Assembly (NCBI GenBank): GCA_963971535.1
Contig: OZ020591.1
Span: 18,708,877 to 18,772,876, forward strand
Direction of reading: 5' to 3'
Length of the DNA: 64,000 nucleotides
Origin: Notolepis coatsorum
Lineage: Eukaryota; Chordata; Actinopteri; Aulopiformes; Paralepididae
Shown here: positions 1 to 11,578 of the stretch, one piece after another
Position numbering within the stretch: position 1 is the stretch's first letter
Layout: each line of letters opens with the position of its first letter
Made by a program: the position numbers and the translations under genes
Notes under the pieces: model-generated
What the model was told of the DNA's origin: nothing
Database searches by the model: none
What the model saw: the letters and a program-made list of their open reading frames with translations, nothing else

Positions 1-298
1 TCAAGAAATTTTATTTACCTCCAGTCGTAAAAAAAAATCCAAACTTCAAATAACTACAATTTCGACAGTTTTCGGCTTGTCATTGCTCCGACTGCTTTGT
101 TGTTGAATCAAGTCAAATCCTAGGTAAGCATATATTGTGCGTGTGAACGTTGACATGAAAAGAAAAAGTTAAAAAAAGAAAATATATATATATTTTTTTT
201 TATTTTTTTTTTCTGTTTCTCACTTGATTCGATACTCGGTAGTACCGACGTGTTTCGGTTCGGTGCCTCAAAAGTACAGAATTCGGTACCCATCCCTA
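1..298. mobile_element. Right end of a hAT-like DNA transposon
   Basis: The segment ends at 298 in ACCCATCCCTA, the reverse complement of the TAGGGATGGGT terminus seen intact at 43335. The left end lies outside the window, so the target duplication cannot be checked. An A/T-rich stretch at about 165-212 lies inside. No transposase reading frame is visible. It is called hAT-like from the terminus alone. Confidence 0.5.
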
Positions 299-347
299 CT
301 GGCCACGCGACGTGGGCATAAAAGAATGGCGACGATGCAAGTGCAGG

Positions 348-1135
348 TGCGATGTGAGCAGAGAAGTTCAACTGGTCGTCGAGGACAACACCAAGGTTCT
401 TGGCGGTCGGGGACGCGGTCACAGCTGCATTCTCGACTGTGATGGAAAGGTCGGTCAGGGGGGAGGATTTGGCCGGCAGGTGGATCAATTCTGTTTTGCT
501 TAGGTTCAGTTTGAGGTGGTTGGTCGTCATCCAGGCGGAGATGTCGGACAGACAGGCCAAGATCCGCTCAGAGACGTGGATATCTGAGGGAGGGAAGGAG
601 AGGAAGAGTTGAGTATCATCGGCATAACAATGGTAGGAGAAGCCATGAGACGTGATAATGTTACCCAGTGATTTAGTGTAGAGGGAGAAGAGATGGGGTC
701 CTAAAACCCGAGCCCTGGGGGACACCCGTCCGCAGGGGGCGGGTGGCCGACAGGGTCCCTCTCCATGACACTTGGTAGGAGCGGTCATTGAGGTATGATG
801 ACAGCCATGTCAGCGCAGAGCCAGCCACTCCCATTCCTGCGAGGGCCGCGAGGAGGATCTGGTGGTTGACTGTGTCGAAGGCTGCAGATAGATCTAGGAG
901 AATCAGGACAGAGGAGAGGCCTTTCGCTTTTGCTAAGTGAAGTGCCTCTGTGACCGCAATGAGGGCTGTCTCTGTGGAGTGACCAGTCCTGAAGCCTGAC
1001 TGATTAGGGTCTAGGAGGTCATTCTGTAAGAGATAAGCAGTAAGTTGGTTGGATACAGCACGTTCAAGTGTTTTAGAAAGGAAGGAGAGAAGAGAGACAG
1101 GACGGTAGTTGCCTATGACGGTAGGGTTCAGGGAT
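348..1135 (-). pseudogene. Internal fragment of an L2-clade LINE reverse transcriptase
   Basis: The minus strand encodes RT palm sequence including YADDTQLFLSF and LGVVLDDQLNFSAHIA. It is nearly identical to 50134-50921 of the full-length L2 in copy 2 of the duplication. Both ends of the similarity are abrupt: the fragment lacks the endonuclease, the rest of RT and the 3' tail, so it is not a normal 5'-truncated insertion. A one-base difference in the C run near 708 shifts the frame just before the GVPQGS-type motif. Dead element. The 50 bp to its left resembles 42356-42385 of copy 2. Confidence 0.85.
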
Positions 1136-1141
1136 ATTTTT

Positions 1142-2807
1142 TTTAATTACCGCATATATATATATTTATAGGGCAACCAACCTTTTTACACTGCCATACA
1201 CTGAGGCATCAGGGCATGTATAAACCCCTTCCTCTCCCAAACCGTTTCTACAATTGTTTTATGTTGCATGATGATCATGAATTCATTTATTATTATCTTC
1301 TTTATATTTGAATATCAACATTATCTGTCCATCCTCAGTAATCCTCAATTTACTATAATATACTCCTGACTTCATCGTCTTTCCAAATGCGCACACACAG
1401 AGAAAGGGAGAGTGCCCCCCTCCCCCCATTTCCCTTTCCCCAGTCCACACTGTCTGCTGTTCTCTGGCTCTGCCTCTGATCAGGATTAGCTTAAATTAGA
1501 TGAAATGCAGTAAAGCTTAAGTTATATGGACATTTTGGTAAATGGCTTCTTTTTATATCGATATTTTTTAATTACGTTGAATATGCCTATATATAGTATC
1601 GCTATGATGAGATATGTATGCAGTAAGTTGTGACATTGAGGCGATATATATACAGTAATTGTACAAATAAATATATGCATACAACGTAATCGATAACAAT
1701 ATCCCTATATAATATCTGTTGCATTTCATGAATGATAAACAACAATATGTGGTGTGTGTACAGTGTGTGAAATTATGCACTTGGAATAGTGTGTCTCGGA
1801 CGAGAAAATATGATTTGCGCTCCCCGCAGAAAACCCTTCATAACTCCGCTTCCAGGAAATCCGCTTCGATTTCGGCTTGTGTTTACCTTTTTTAGCGTGG
1901 AATTGTGAACGAACGACGGCATGTATAAACAAACGGCTTTTGGCGTATTGTACAGCAACTCGTCTTTTGTCAAATGAGCCCAACCATTTCCACATAGCTA
2001 AACTATAGAATATAGAAAGCGATCTCCGGAAATCATGAAATATCACTAATTCGCGATTTCTTTATTAGTTTGTCATGACAAACCAATTACATAATCCAAC
2101 ATATGTGTAAAGAAACAACATATTCCAGTTAACGGTATATTTTTTTAATGATTCGTTACGGTGAAATCAATACTTCCATTTGTATAAATTACATTAACTC
2201 GAGGATGGTATTCCTCCCTGCGGGACCAATATTATTCTATGACAGCCCCGTCCCCCATTCGCTAACCAACCAATCACTGCTACGCAACATCAACGCAAGG
2301 TTGTTCAGATTAGATTTTGGGGAGAGGTACGCAACATCCTCACAACACACTCTACAACACCCTCTGCAACATGTTGCGTTGAAGTCGTGCTGATGTTGTG
2401 TTGCAGTTGCGTTGCAGTTGCTGTATCATGTAGAGGCCTTTAGTGTCTAGCAGAAAGAATTGAATGTCCACACGATGACAATATAGCTGAAGGTTCTTTA
2501 CTTCCACACTTTGAGTTGTATACATCCAACTGGCGGGCACCGTATCTGACGTCATTAACACTTTCCCCGCCAATCACGTTGTACGACGTGTTTCAAGTTC
2601 ATGCGAATTCTGCCAATCCACGGCGTACGACGTTATTGAGATCATATTTCATATTTTCGCCATGGTATTCATATTTCCCTCACGGAGCCTGGTCTGATGC
2701 TGTGTGAGCCGGCACAACTCTGCAACTCTCCGGCCACTCGCATATCGTCGCGGGACTCTAGCCACATACCGTGGATATGGAACGCTGGATAACTCAATAA
2801 TCGACAT
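1142..2807. other. AT-rich duplicated non-coding block
   Basis: No convincing gene is seen. The short frames at 1568-2046 (minus) and 2148-2393 (plus) recur in copy 2 at 45905-46377 and 46530-46775. Their conservation is just that of the duplicated DNA, and they match no family I recognise. Near 2280-2415 there is a cluster of short repeated CAACA/GCAAC motifs. Copy 2 has an extra 1 kb (42319-43309) where this copy reads straight through at about 1495-1515. Confidence 0.6.
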
Positions 2808-2815
2808 GATTTGGG

Positions 2816-4312
2816 CAGGGTTCGAAATTAACGGGGGCTTGGGGCATAATGCCCTTGAAAATGGATAAAATGCCCTCGAAAATCAGTTAAGGGGGGCACT
2901 TAATGCCCCCGACAGTTTACTAATTATATATATATATTTATCCGGTAATGGAGCGTCTGTGTATCGTATACGGTTCAGATGACGCGCAAATAAAAAAAAT
3001 CATTTGGCGGAGCCGGTGTTCTGCACTGGCTGCAGCAGCAGCAGCAGCCAGGTGCTAGTCAGTTTGTGTAAAAATGGCACGCACAATATAAATCAATCTT
3101 CATTACGACTTTAAAAACATAGCCATTAACATTACATAGGCCTACACACATCTTGCCATAGCGTTAGCAGTTTGTACAATGTTTGTAGCTGTTAGCTAGC
3201 TAGCCCTTCACAACAACAGCTAACACCGTAGCTACTAGCTACTGTAGCAGAGGAGGAAATGGGAGTCTGAGAGGCGGGGTGTTTAAAGACAATGATAGGC
3301 GTTTATTCAACATCCAAGAAGGCTAACATACAACTGTGTTTTACTAACTCCAACCGGGACTATTGCCGCTTTCGCGCTGCTTGTTGACGTTATGAACTGC
3401 TCCTAACGTGACCGGAGCTGAAGGTGGCGGTGCCACACGCTAAAATGTCCGTGGGGACCCGGCGCCAACCCATAGATAGTTCCAACTCACCGAATTACGT
3501 AATCCACCACAGTTGCACTCAATATTTAAATAATGTTAGTCTAAATATATGTAGACAGAAACATAATAATTTCAAGCAGAAAACGAATCTTTCCATTAAG
3601 AACTGACAAGCAGGGAATTTAAACATGGTTGACATTGTTTTTGTGTGTTTATATTAAATAAAGAAAGGAAAGTCTAGTGCTGGCTGAGCATATTGTTTGT
3701 TTGCACTAAATTAATACTTTGACAAATGTACCCTATATTTTTCAGTCAGTTCGGTCTTTGTGTGCCAAACATTATTTAAGGCTGTAAACACTGTAAACCT
3801 TTTATTTTATTTTTAATAAATGAGAAACATGTTTAGATTTGAGTGTTATAGAAAAAGAAAGCAATACGCTTGGACCAGCACTCACAGATTTTGGTATATT
3901 TAATGGCAGCCTGAAACAAACATGTTTCGGAACGATTATGTTCCGAAACATGTTTGTTTCAGGCTGCCATTAAATATACCAAAATCTGTGAGTGCTGGTC
4001 CAAGCGTATTGCTTTCTTTTTCTATTATACTCGACGGGATTTCAGCACCCAGTGTTATAATTTGTGAGCGCAGTCTATCTTGACTTTTAGATTTGAGTGT
4101 TAATTTTTTTTTAATAAAAATTAACGTATATCGAACTGAAAACCGTGACCCCAAATTCGTGATATGAACCAAACCGTCCATTTTGTGAACCGTCCCACCC
4201 CTACCGTTTATCATAAAAATTCAGTGCCCCCGAAATACAAAAAAAAGCCCCCGAAAATCAATTAAGGGGGGCAAAAAAAGCCCTTGAAAAAAAATGTTAA
4301 TTTCTAACCCTG
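2816..4312. mobile_element. Non-autonomous hAT transposon, 1497 bp
   Basis: The termini are CAGGGTTCGAAATTAAC and, inverted, GTTAATTTCTAACCCTG. The 8-bp target duplication GATTTGGG flanks it at 2808-2815 and 4313-4320. The empty site is in copy 2 at about 47172-47180, where GATTTGGG occurs once. No transposase frame is present. Inside are a GCA repeat near 3035, AT-rich unique sequence and the perfect 86-bp inverted repeat at 3848-4025. Termini, duplication length and empty site together make the hAT call secure; the subfamily is not determined. Confidence 0.93.
3848..4025. repeat. Perfect 86-bp inverted repeat with 6-nt loop
   Basis: The left arm 3848-3933 and right arm 3940-4025 are exact reverse complements, separated by GATTAT. 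The arm and the sequence following the right arm (4026-4083) resemble a repeat also present at about 27640-27787. The hairpin is therefore one repeat copy plus a head-to-head partial second copy. It lies wholly inside the hAT at 2816-4312. Perfect arm identity points to a very recent event or ongoing arm homogenisation. Confidence 0.95.
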
Positions 4313-4575
4313 GATTTGGGCGTGTATTAGTATTATACATACTGGAAATGGATCGACTCGATCCCCATCAAATAACTGGGATCTTTTTGCTCCAGTCTCA
4401 TCGCCCAACGGTAAGAGGAGGCTGACGTAACTTTCAGCCTGTTTGTTTATTATTATCCATACAAACTGCTCTGATCTATATATCACCCATACTACATAAA
4501 GCATTTAACGATGATCACGGAATTATAAATGACCCCCCCCCCCCCTCCGTTCACCCGCGCATGATCAGTCATAAC

Positions 4576-5640
4576 TAGAGTTGTTCCGATACCAGTATCG
4601 GAAAAGCCGCCGATACTGGCTAAAATGCTGGTATCGGTATCGGCGAGTACCCTCTAATGCTGCGCTCCGATACCATATGACGTAATTTATCAACAACACT
4701 GTGGTCTGTTGAGTAAGCATTATAAAACAAACGGGTGCTTAATCGATTAAAGTGTCAATGCCATTTGTCATTTTAACAGCAGATACTTTCTTAAATGTCA
4801 TCGTCCCGACAGAGCGGTGTTGACGGGGAGCTCATGGGTTCGCTTGGTGGCTGGTGTTATTAGCATTGAACAGCTAACCGAAAGCTAGCTTTAACATTAC
4901 CTTGGCTAAAGTTGGGGCTATTCATATAATCCAGCAATAATGGCTGCAGACCTGCAAGCAAAGTACAGCAAGTTGGCAAAGGAGTATTCGTTAAATCACA
5001 ATGTCACCAGTAACGTTACAGTCTTTTCATATACCGGCAGCTCATGCTATGCTAACTTAGCTCACGTTGAAGTCGTCATTGAGACCACCTCGCGTACACA
5101 ATTAATGACATGTTGCGGACAGCCATATCGGTGACAATGTTTAGCTTTTAGTGCCAAATGATAAGAGTCTGAGGCGGAGTCTCAAAAGAGAATGTTGAAT
5201 ATTTATTGTGCAAAAATCACAACAGATCCGACTGCTACTGAAACGGAGCCTTGTAGACAGACTGAGTAGGGTATATCTGCAGAGCCAGTGGGTAGCGAGT
5301 GCAGCAACGTATAATGTCCGTGTGGATCATTGGAGTAGGGTATATCTGCAGTGCTGAAGCCCCATACTCATTGATTAATGATACTAATACAAATCTATAC
5401 AATCACCTGTTGTTGAATAAATACCATTACTTTCTAGTTATTACTAAAAAACAGTATATATAAAACAGTATTTGTTAAAAAAATATATATATATATATTT
5501 ATAAAAGATTTATATAATATCGTTTTTTTTTTTTTTTTTTTTGTGCACTGGTATCGGATAAGTATCGGTATCGGCCGATACCCAAAGCTTAGGTATCGGA
5601 ATCGGATCGGAAAGGAAAAAATGGTATCGGAACATCTCTA
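4576..5640. mobile_element. Non-autonomous hAT transposon, 1065 bp
   Basis: The termini are TAGAGTTGTTCCGATACC and, inverted, GGTATCGGAACATCTCTA. The target duplication GTCATAAC is at 4568-4575 and 5641-5648. Copy 2 keeps the empty site with a single GTCATAAC at about 47404-47411. No transposase is encoded; the short frame at 4940-5134 shows no family motif. A poly(T) run lies at 5524-5542, and subterminal repeats of GTATCGG occur at both ends. Confidence 0.93.
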
Positions 5641-5649
5641 GTCATAACG

Positions 5650-5967
5650 TTTAGGACCATACAACAGTTGAAATTTTTAATATAGCGTGGATCGGCAACA
5701 AACGGCATTTGATAATCTATATATGCATTTATGCAGGGCCACCTGGGAGAAATGCGAGGCCCTGTGCGAGATTTTACCCCCCCTAAAGGTAAAAAAAAAA
5801 ATAATAATAATAATAATAATATAATTTTTTTTTATTTTTCTTTATTTTATTTTTTATATACAGTCAACATATTCTTAAATAATAGCGCTGCCCGAGGCTG
5901 GGCATGATACAGTCAACATATAGCGAGAGAGCGAGAGAGAGCTCCCGTTCTACAGTCAATAGTTTCA
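5650..5967. other. AT-rich spacer, unassigned
   Basis: No gene is seen. It holds a run of seven C near 5775, an A/ATA-rich stretch at 5788-5860 and a GAGA-rich patch near 5925. Copy 2 lacks about 100 bp of this segment (it joins at about 47420), so one copy has an indel here. Confidence 0.5.
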
Positions 5968-6442
5968 AGTTTCTTTAATAGTTGTCATACAGAAGTACAG
6001 AATACTTTTATACAAAATGCTTCTTACTGTTACGCTCCAGAGACTGTGCAAGACAAGATAAGTATGAAATAACATAGTATAGCATGTAAATTAGAAGTAA
6101 AAAATGAGGTCACAGTGTTCAGTATAGACATATGTACAATGTTCGATGCGGAATAGACGTAACTGAGTTACCATATAATATACAATATACTATGCAGTGT
6201 ACTAATATACAATACTATATAGTGCAAAGCAGAAATGGGATGAGGTACAATTTAGTTAGAATTTACATTAAGGTGTACGAGTTGTAGTGCAAATCCTTTA
6301 TCAATAAATATAAAGTGTGGAGAGTGGGTGCTGCAGTGTGTTTGTTTAAAGTGGGTGTGTGCGTGTGGATGTGTGTGCTATGTGCAATTTACTAATGTTG
6401 TGTAGTGTTTATTGTTCGTTGAGCAGCCTGATGGCCTCAGGG

Positions 6443-7624
6443 CTCTACAGTGCGACCAAATTGCTCGCATATGCCCCTAAAAATATTTGTGTGCGAGCCG
6501 TAAAAATCAATTACGCGCACGCTGTGCGAGTACAGATTACAGCCTCTCTCGTCTTTTTTTTCCTCCGCTGCGAGATCGTTAAAAAATTACAAGTCCCACA
6601 TTGCACTCAAGCCAACGGTCCAATCACAGTAGAGTGACGTAACTGGTTTCATGAGAAAGAAAGCAAATGACCAATCGGAAGCTCTCATTTGGCTTGTTTA
6701 CTTCCTGAAACGCCACCATTGCGATATGCGAGTTTCCCGAGACATGTAACTTCTAGTCTTACCAATAGCAATATATTTTAGAACACCTAGATTTAGCGAT
6801 AGCAATAGTAATATAACGTTAATGCAACAAAACGAATGCCTTGCTTTGTTAATCATAACGTTGATGCAGTAGCGTATGCCGCTGTGTTGACTGTAACGGT
6901 CATGATAACAACATAACACTGTGTACACATTCAAATTGCGATAATCGATTCTAACATTTTCAAATCGATGCAGTTGAATTTCCCCCTTAGGATCGATGCA
7001 TTGTTACACCCCTACACTAAAGTCACTGGCCCACTGTATCTGTGTGTACAGCTAACTTGGCTAGCGTTATGAACAGCAGAGGTGGGCAATAGGGTCCAGC
7101 TGCAGCGCCGGACGGTCGGAGTGCAAGCGGTGTGACGTAATTGGCAGACTCGACTGTCAATCAATGGTCTACCTGACACGCAAACTCATAAACAATGTTT
7201 CTGTACTGGAGGTGTACAGTATTTAAATAGGCAACCCTGAAAGGATTATTTCTCTAGAAGAGCAACACAGCCAAAACATAGGCATTGTATGCATAAAAGG
7301 GGCAAAAGCTAAAGTTAAGTGACTGTTACTTTTGTAGCAGTAGTTTGATTTGATAGTTTATTTGATAGGGACAGCACATGTTAATGAACATCAAGTACAA
7401 AATACAAAATGTAAACATGCAGGGTTGTAACAAGAGCTAATTTACACACATGCACGCACAGTACAAATATACATTTATAAAAAAAAAAAAAAAACTCTTT
7501 TACTTGAAATATTTTCACTGTGCTCCTAAATATGTTTGGGTGCTCCTAAATTTCTTTGTGTGCTCCTAACTTTTTTCATTTAGGAGCACCTGTGCCCCTA
7601 GTGAAAAAGGTTAGCGTAGAGCCC
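6443..7624. mobile_element. TIR DNA transposon inside Rex1, 1182 bp
   Basis: The ends are CAGGGCTCTAC and GTAGAGCCCTG, exact inverses, flanked by GGCCT on both sides (6438-6442 and 7625-7629). A 5-bp duplication is short for hAT; some hAT groups have it, so the superfamily is tentative. No transposase frame is seen. Poly(A) at about 7480-7494 and three copies of a TGTGCTCCTAA-like motif near 7520-7570 lie near the right end. Copy 2 keeps only the left part, because a deletion joins 48632 directly to Rex1 coding sequence. Confidence 0.75.
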
Positions 7625-8566
7625 TGGGCCTGGGGATAGAAGCTTCTTCTGAGTCTTTCTGTGCTCGCCTTGAGACTCCGGTATCGCTTGCCTGACCGCA
7701 GCAGTTCAAAGAGGCAGTTGTTCGGGTGGCTGGAGTCCTTAATGATTCTCTTAGCCTTACCCCTGCACCGCTTGTTGTAAATGTGCTGGAGGGTGGGGAG
7801 CCCCCCTCCAATTGTGCGTTCGGCTGAACGTGTCACTCTTTGTAGTCTGCTTCGGTCTTGTGCAGTGCTATTCCCAAACCAGGAGGTGATGTTGCCAGTC
7901 AGGATGCTCTCTATTGTACATGAGTAGAAGTTCTTAAGGATCTTCTGACTGACTTGGAACTTCCTTAGGCGCCTGAGGAAGTAGAGGCGTTGTCGTGCCT
8001 TCTTCACAACACTGTCAATGTGTGTGGTCCATGTCAAGTCCTCAGATATGTGGGCTCCGAGGTACTTAAAGCTGTTCACTCTCTCAACCGGTGCCCCGTC
8101 GATGCTGAGGGGGCTGTAGTCCTTGACCCCCGACCTCCTGAAGTCCACAATCATCTCCTTTTGTTTTGCTGACGTTCAGGGAGAGGCTGTTTTCCTGGCA
8201 CCATCCCGCCAGGACCTTGACCTCTTCCAGGTAGGCCCTCTCGTCGTTGGCAGAGATCAGGCCCACCACTACTGTGTCGTCAGCAAATTTGATGATTGTG
8301 TTGTTACTCCGCTGAGCCACACAGTCGTGTGTGTACAGGGAGTAGAGGAGGGGACTCAGAACACAGCCCTGGGGGGCCCCTATGTTGAGGGTGATGGATG
8401 AGGAGGTGCAGTTGCCTGCTCTCACCACCTGGGGTCTGCCCGTCAGGAAGTCCAAGACCCACTGGCAGAGGTCATAGTTCAAGCCCAGGTCCCTGAGCTT
8501 GGCTATGAGTTTGGAGGGGACTATGGTATTGAATGCCGAGCTGTAGTCGATGAATAGCATTCTCAC
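7625..8566 (-). pseudogene. Rex1-like reverse transcriptase, C-terminal half (broken)
   Basis: The frames together give RT palm motifs: [16 protein letters not shown] (motif A), [19 protein letters not shown] (motif B), [10 protein letters not shown] (motif C), then FKYLGAHISEDLTWTTHID and a C-terminal IIKDSSHPNNCLFELLRSG block. This layout is typical of the Rex1/Babar group. One extra T in the run at about 8160 shifts the frame between SKTK and the MIVDFRR motif; copy 2 has the shorter run and reads through. The endonuclease is absent. Not functional. Confidence 0.88.
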
Positions 8567-8572
8567 ATAGTT

Positions 8573-9065
8573 CCCCTTCCTCTGCCGGTGACAGGAGTCT
8601 GTAGGGCCGCACGCAGTGGTCTGTCCACTTCCCCTAGATGGGCGACATCTTCTAGAAAACGAGTGTTCATTGGAGGAGCTTAGAGCGCAATGATGATGTT
8701 CATTGGTTATGGATTATAATGAGGCGCAAATGGGAGGAATCATAAGGGGGGAGTTTGAGTTCGGCTTGCCAGTAAGCGAATCAGCAGATTGCAGAATGAT
8801 TCTTTTGGTTTTGCTTACTACTCGCCAGTGTGGCGAGTGCTCTTCATGAATCACTCACCAAACATAAAGAATACTCATTTGGCGAGTAAAATGGCCTAAT
8901 TTCCTCCCCTGGGTATAGGATCTGTGCATCCCTATATATTGGTTCAGCGTGTTGTTACTTTCCTGTTAAGAGTGTAGTGTGAAATAGTGGTCTGACCCTT
9001 TGGTACTTTCAAAAGCAATGGTTACAACAAATTACATTTAAATGATTGTATGCCCTTCTTTCTAG
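8573..9065. other. Spacer upstream of zinc-finger exon A
   Basis: No gene is seen. The segment is shared with copy 2 (49113-49366 and 53695-53934), where the L2 insertion splits it. The last bases, TTCTTTCTAG at 9056-9065, form a good splice acceptor for the zinc-finger exon. A palindromic CGCCAGTGTGGCG lies near 8823-8835; its left half is missing at the L2 insertion site of copy 2. Confidence 0.6.
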
Positions 9066-11077
9066 ACTCCATGGCCTTACAGCTGTTTGTCTGTGAAGAG
9101 GAGGTTCCCCCTGAGCACCAGGAGAGGAGCCCCAGTCTGGTCCAGGAGGAGTCAGAGCGCCTACAGATTAGAGAGGAACAGGAGGAGGGAGAGGAGCTTC
9201 CTGTCTCTGTGAAGAGTGAACATGATGAAGAGAAACCTCAGTCCTCACAGCTCAGCCAAACCCAGGACACAGAGCCCCTCCAGATTAAAGAGGAACAGGA
9301 GGAACTCTGGATCAGTCAGGAGGGAGAGGAGCTTCCTGTCTCTGTGAAGAGTGAACATGATGAAGAGAAACCTCAGTCCTCACAGCTCAGCCAACCCCAG
9401 GACACAGAGCCCCTCCAGATTAAAGAGGAACAGGAGGAACTGTGTCAAGATCTAGAGGAGGCTGATGGCTCCAAGATGACCTTACAACCTATGAAATGTG
9501 AAAATGAAGGTGAGAACACTCTGTCCTCACAACTCAGCCAAAACCGGGACCCAGAGCAGATTAAAGATGAACTAGATCAAGGGCTGGAAGAAGCTGATCT
9601 CTCCAAGATCACGGTAGACCCAGTGAAATGTGAAGATGGTCAAGAGAACGCTCTGCCCTTCCAGCCTCTTCAAACCCAAAGGGAGAAAAACAGAGAAGCA
9701 TACTCTTTACCCAGCACCTCAACTGAACACATGAAAACAGAACCTGAAGGAGAGGACTGTGGAGTAGCAGAACTAGCCAGTAACTTAGACCCAGCTGGTG
9801 ATTTAGAACCAACTAGAGATAGCCAGCCTCTCTCTTCAGACTGTTCTCTAACTGAGACTGATGACAGTGATGACAGTTCTGGAGCTGAGACTGATGACGG
9901 TGATGATGACAGTTCTGGAGGTGAGACTGATGATGAGAAACCATTTAGTTGTTCAGTTTGTGGGAAAGGGTTCACAAATATGAAGCAACACATGATAACT
10001 CATACTGGAGAGAAACCATTTAGTTGTTCAGTTTGTGGGAAAGGGTTTAGTAGGAAGCAACATCTGAAGACACACATGATAACTCACACTGGAGAGAACC
10101 CATTTAGTTGTTCAGTTTGTGGGAAAGGTTTCAGTCAGCAAACAAGTCTGAAGACACACATGAGAACACATACTGGAGAGAAACCATTTAGCTGTTCAGT
10201 TTGTGGGAAAGGGTTCAATGATAAATCAAATATGAAGAAACACATGAGAACTCATACTGGAGAGAAACCATTTAGCTGTTCAGTTTGTGAGAAAGGGTTC
10301 AGTCAGCAAACAAATCTAAAGAAACACATGATAACTCATACTGGAGAGAAACCATTTAGCTGTTCAGTTTGTGGGAAAGGGTTCAGGCTTAAAGAAGGTC
10401 TGAAGAAACACATGATAACGGTCTGCAAACAAATATGAAGAAACACATGATAACTCATACTGGAGAGAAACCATTTAGCTGTTCAGTTTGTGGGAAAGGG
10501 TTCAATAGGAAGGGATATCTGAAGACACACATGAGAACTCACACTGGAGAGAAACCATTTAGTTGTTCAGTTTGTGGGAAAGGGTTCAGTCAGCAAACAA
10601 GTCTGAAGACACACATGATAACTCATACTGGAGAGAAACCATTTAGTTGTTCAGTTTGTGGGAAAGGGTTCAGTCAGCAAACAAGTCTGAAGACACATGA
10701 TAACTCATACTGGAGAGAAACCATTTAGCTGTTCAGTTTGTGGGAAAGGGTTCAGTATGAATGCACATCTGAAGACGCACATGATGGCTCATACTGGAGA
10801 GAAACGATTTATCTGTTCAGTTTGTGGGAAAGGTTTCGGTCTGCAAACAAGTCTGAAGACACACATGAGAACTCACACTGGAGAGAAACCATTTAGCTGT
10901 TCAGTTTGTGGGAAAGGGTTCAGTCAGCAAACAAATCTGAATCAACACATGATAACACATACTGGAGAGAAACCATTTAGCTGTTCAGTTTGTGGGAAAG
11001 GGTTCAATGTTAAATCAAATGTGAAGAAACACACTAGAACTCATACAGGAAAGAAACCATTTAGTTGTTCCGTTTAA
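9066..11077 (+). pseudogene. C2H2 zinc-finger terminal exon, copy A (frameshifted)
   Basis: The exon begins after the acceptor TTCTTTCTAG; the first ATG in frame is at 9071 (MALQLFVCEEEVPPEHQ), a start shared by many fish polyzinc-finger proteins. An acidic Glu/Ser-rich region follows, with about 45 residues in tandem that occur once in copy B. Finger 1 is three residues short between its Cys and His pairs. Fingers 2-5 are normal. In finger 6 a 49-bp deletion relative to copy B (after about 10418) changes the frame and gives a stop at 10438. A further 2-bp loss in a CA run near 10695 restores the original frame for the last four fingers. Linkers are [15 protein letters not shown]. It ends TGKKPFSCSV-stop. 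Presumed nuclear DNA-binding origin; a truncated protein of about 455 residues remains possible. An AATAAA occurs at 11099-11104. Confidence 0.88.
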
Positions 11078-11249
11078 GCTGAGAGTAGACTTGAAAAGAA
11101 TAAAGGGAACAGGTCCCCAAACACAGTTTTCAGTATATTAAATAGAAACCCCATGTACTTTTTTAGAAGAACACACACACATGCGAGATGGGCGACACAC
11201 AGGAACACTCACACACACATGCACTGATGAAATGTCTCTCTGCACTTTT

Positions 11250-11564
11250 CCCATCCCGTCGTCCTTCCCCCCAAGTGCAGCCGGGAGCAGACATGGGCTG
11301 TGGCGTGGGCCGCGCCCGGGGACCAATCCAAGTTCGTCAGGGATGCGACAGCGTTAGCGATCTGTTCTGCATGTTTTTCCTTTGGGTTTATCTTATCTGG
11401 AGGGGAAACCCTTGCGAGCACGGGGACAACATGCAAACTCCATACAGAAAGGCCCGGGAGATACCCCACCTGGGTACCTGGCAACCTGGTCCCCAAGCGG
11501 GAATCGAACTCAGGACCTTCTAGCTGTGAGGCGACAGTGTTAACCACTAACCACCGTGCTGCCC
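11250..11564 (-). mobile_element. tRNA-derived SINE, full length
   Basis: Read on the minus strand, the head begins GGGCAGCACGGTGGTTAG (A-box-like). A B-box GAGTTCGATTCC lies at about 11499-11511 (plus coordinates), followed by the body containing GGAGTTTGCATGTTGTCC. This is the common fish tRNA-headed SINE design. The orthologous copy is at 56153-56460 in copy 2, so it predates the duplication. Confidence 0.82.
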
Positions 11565-11578
11565 AAAAATTATTTTCC

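Larger units (their letters stand above)
5968..8572 (-). mobile_element. Rex1-like LINE, 5'-truncated, copy 1
   Basis: A minus-strand non-LTR element. The 3' part (5968-6442) includes codons reading AIRLLNEQ before the stop, and the RT lies at 7625-8566. A TIR transposon (6443-7624) splits the two parts near the end of the coding region. The 5' end is truncated at about 8572. The paralogue in copy 2 (about 47605-49112) has the same 5' end, so this insertion predates the duplication. Confidence 0.85.

Noticed and set aside
1726-2046. 106-codon minus frame repeated at 46108-46377
   Set aside because: Apparent conservation is due to the segmental duplication; frame length differs between copies and no domain is seen.
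4940-5134. 64-codon frame MAADLQAKYSKLAKEY
   Set aside because: It lies wholly inside a non-autonomous hAT, matches no known transposase motif and is short; kept only as element interior.
9609-9993. Minus-strand frames opposite the zinc-finger exons (also 54361-54754)
   Set aside because: Conserved only because they overlap the acidic coding region; no domain and no splice or start context.
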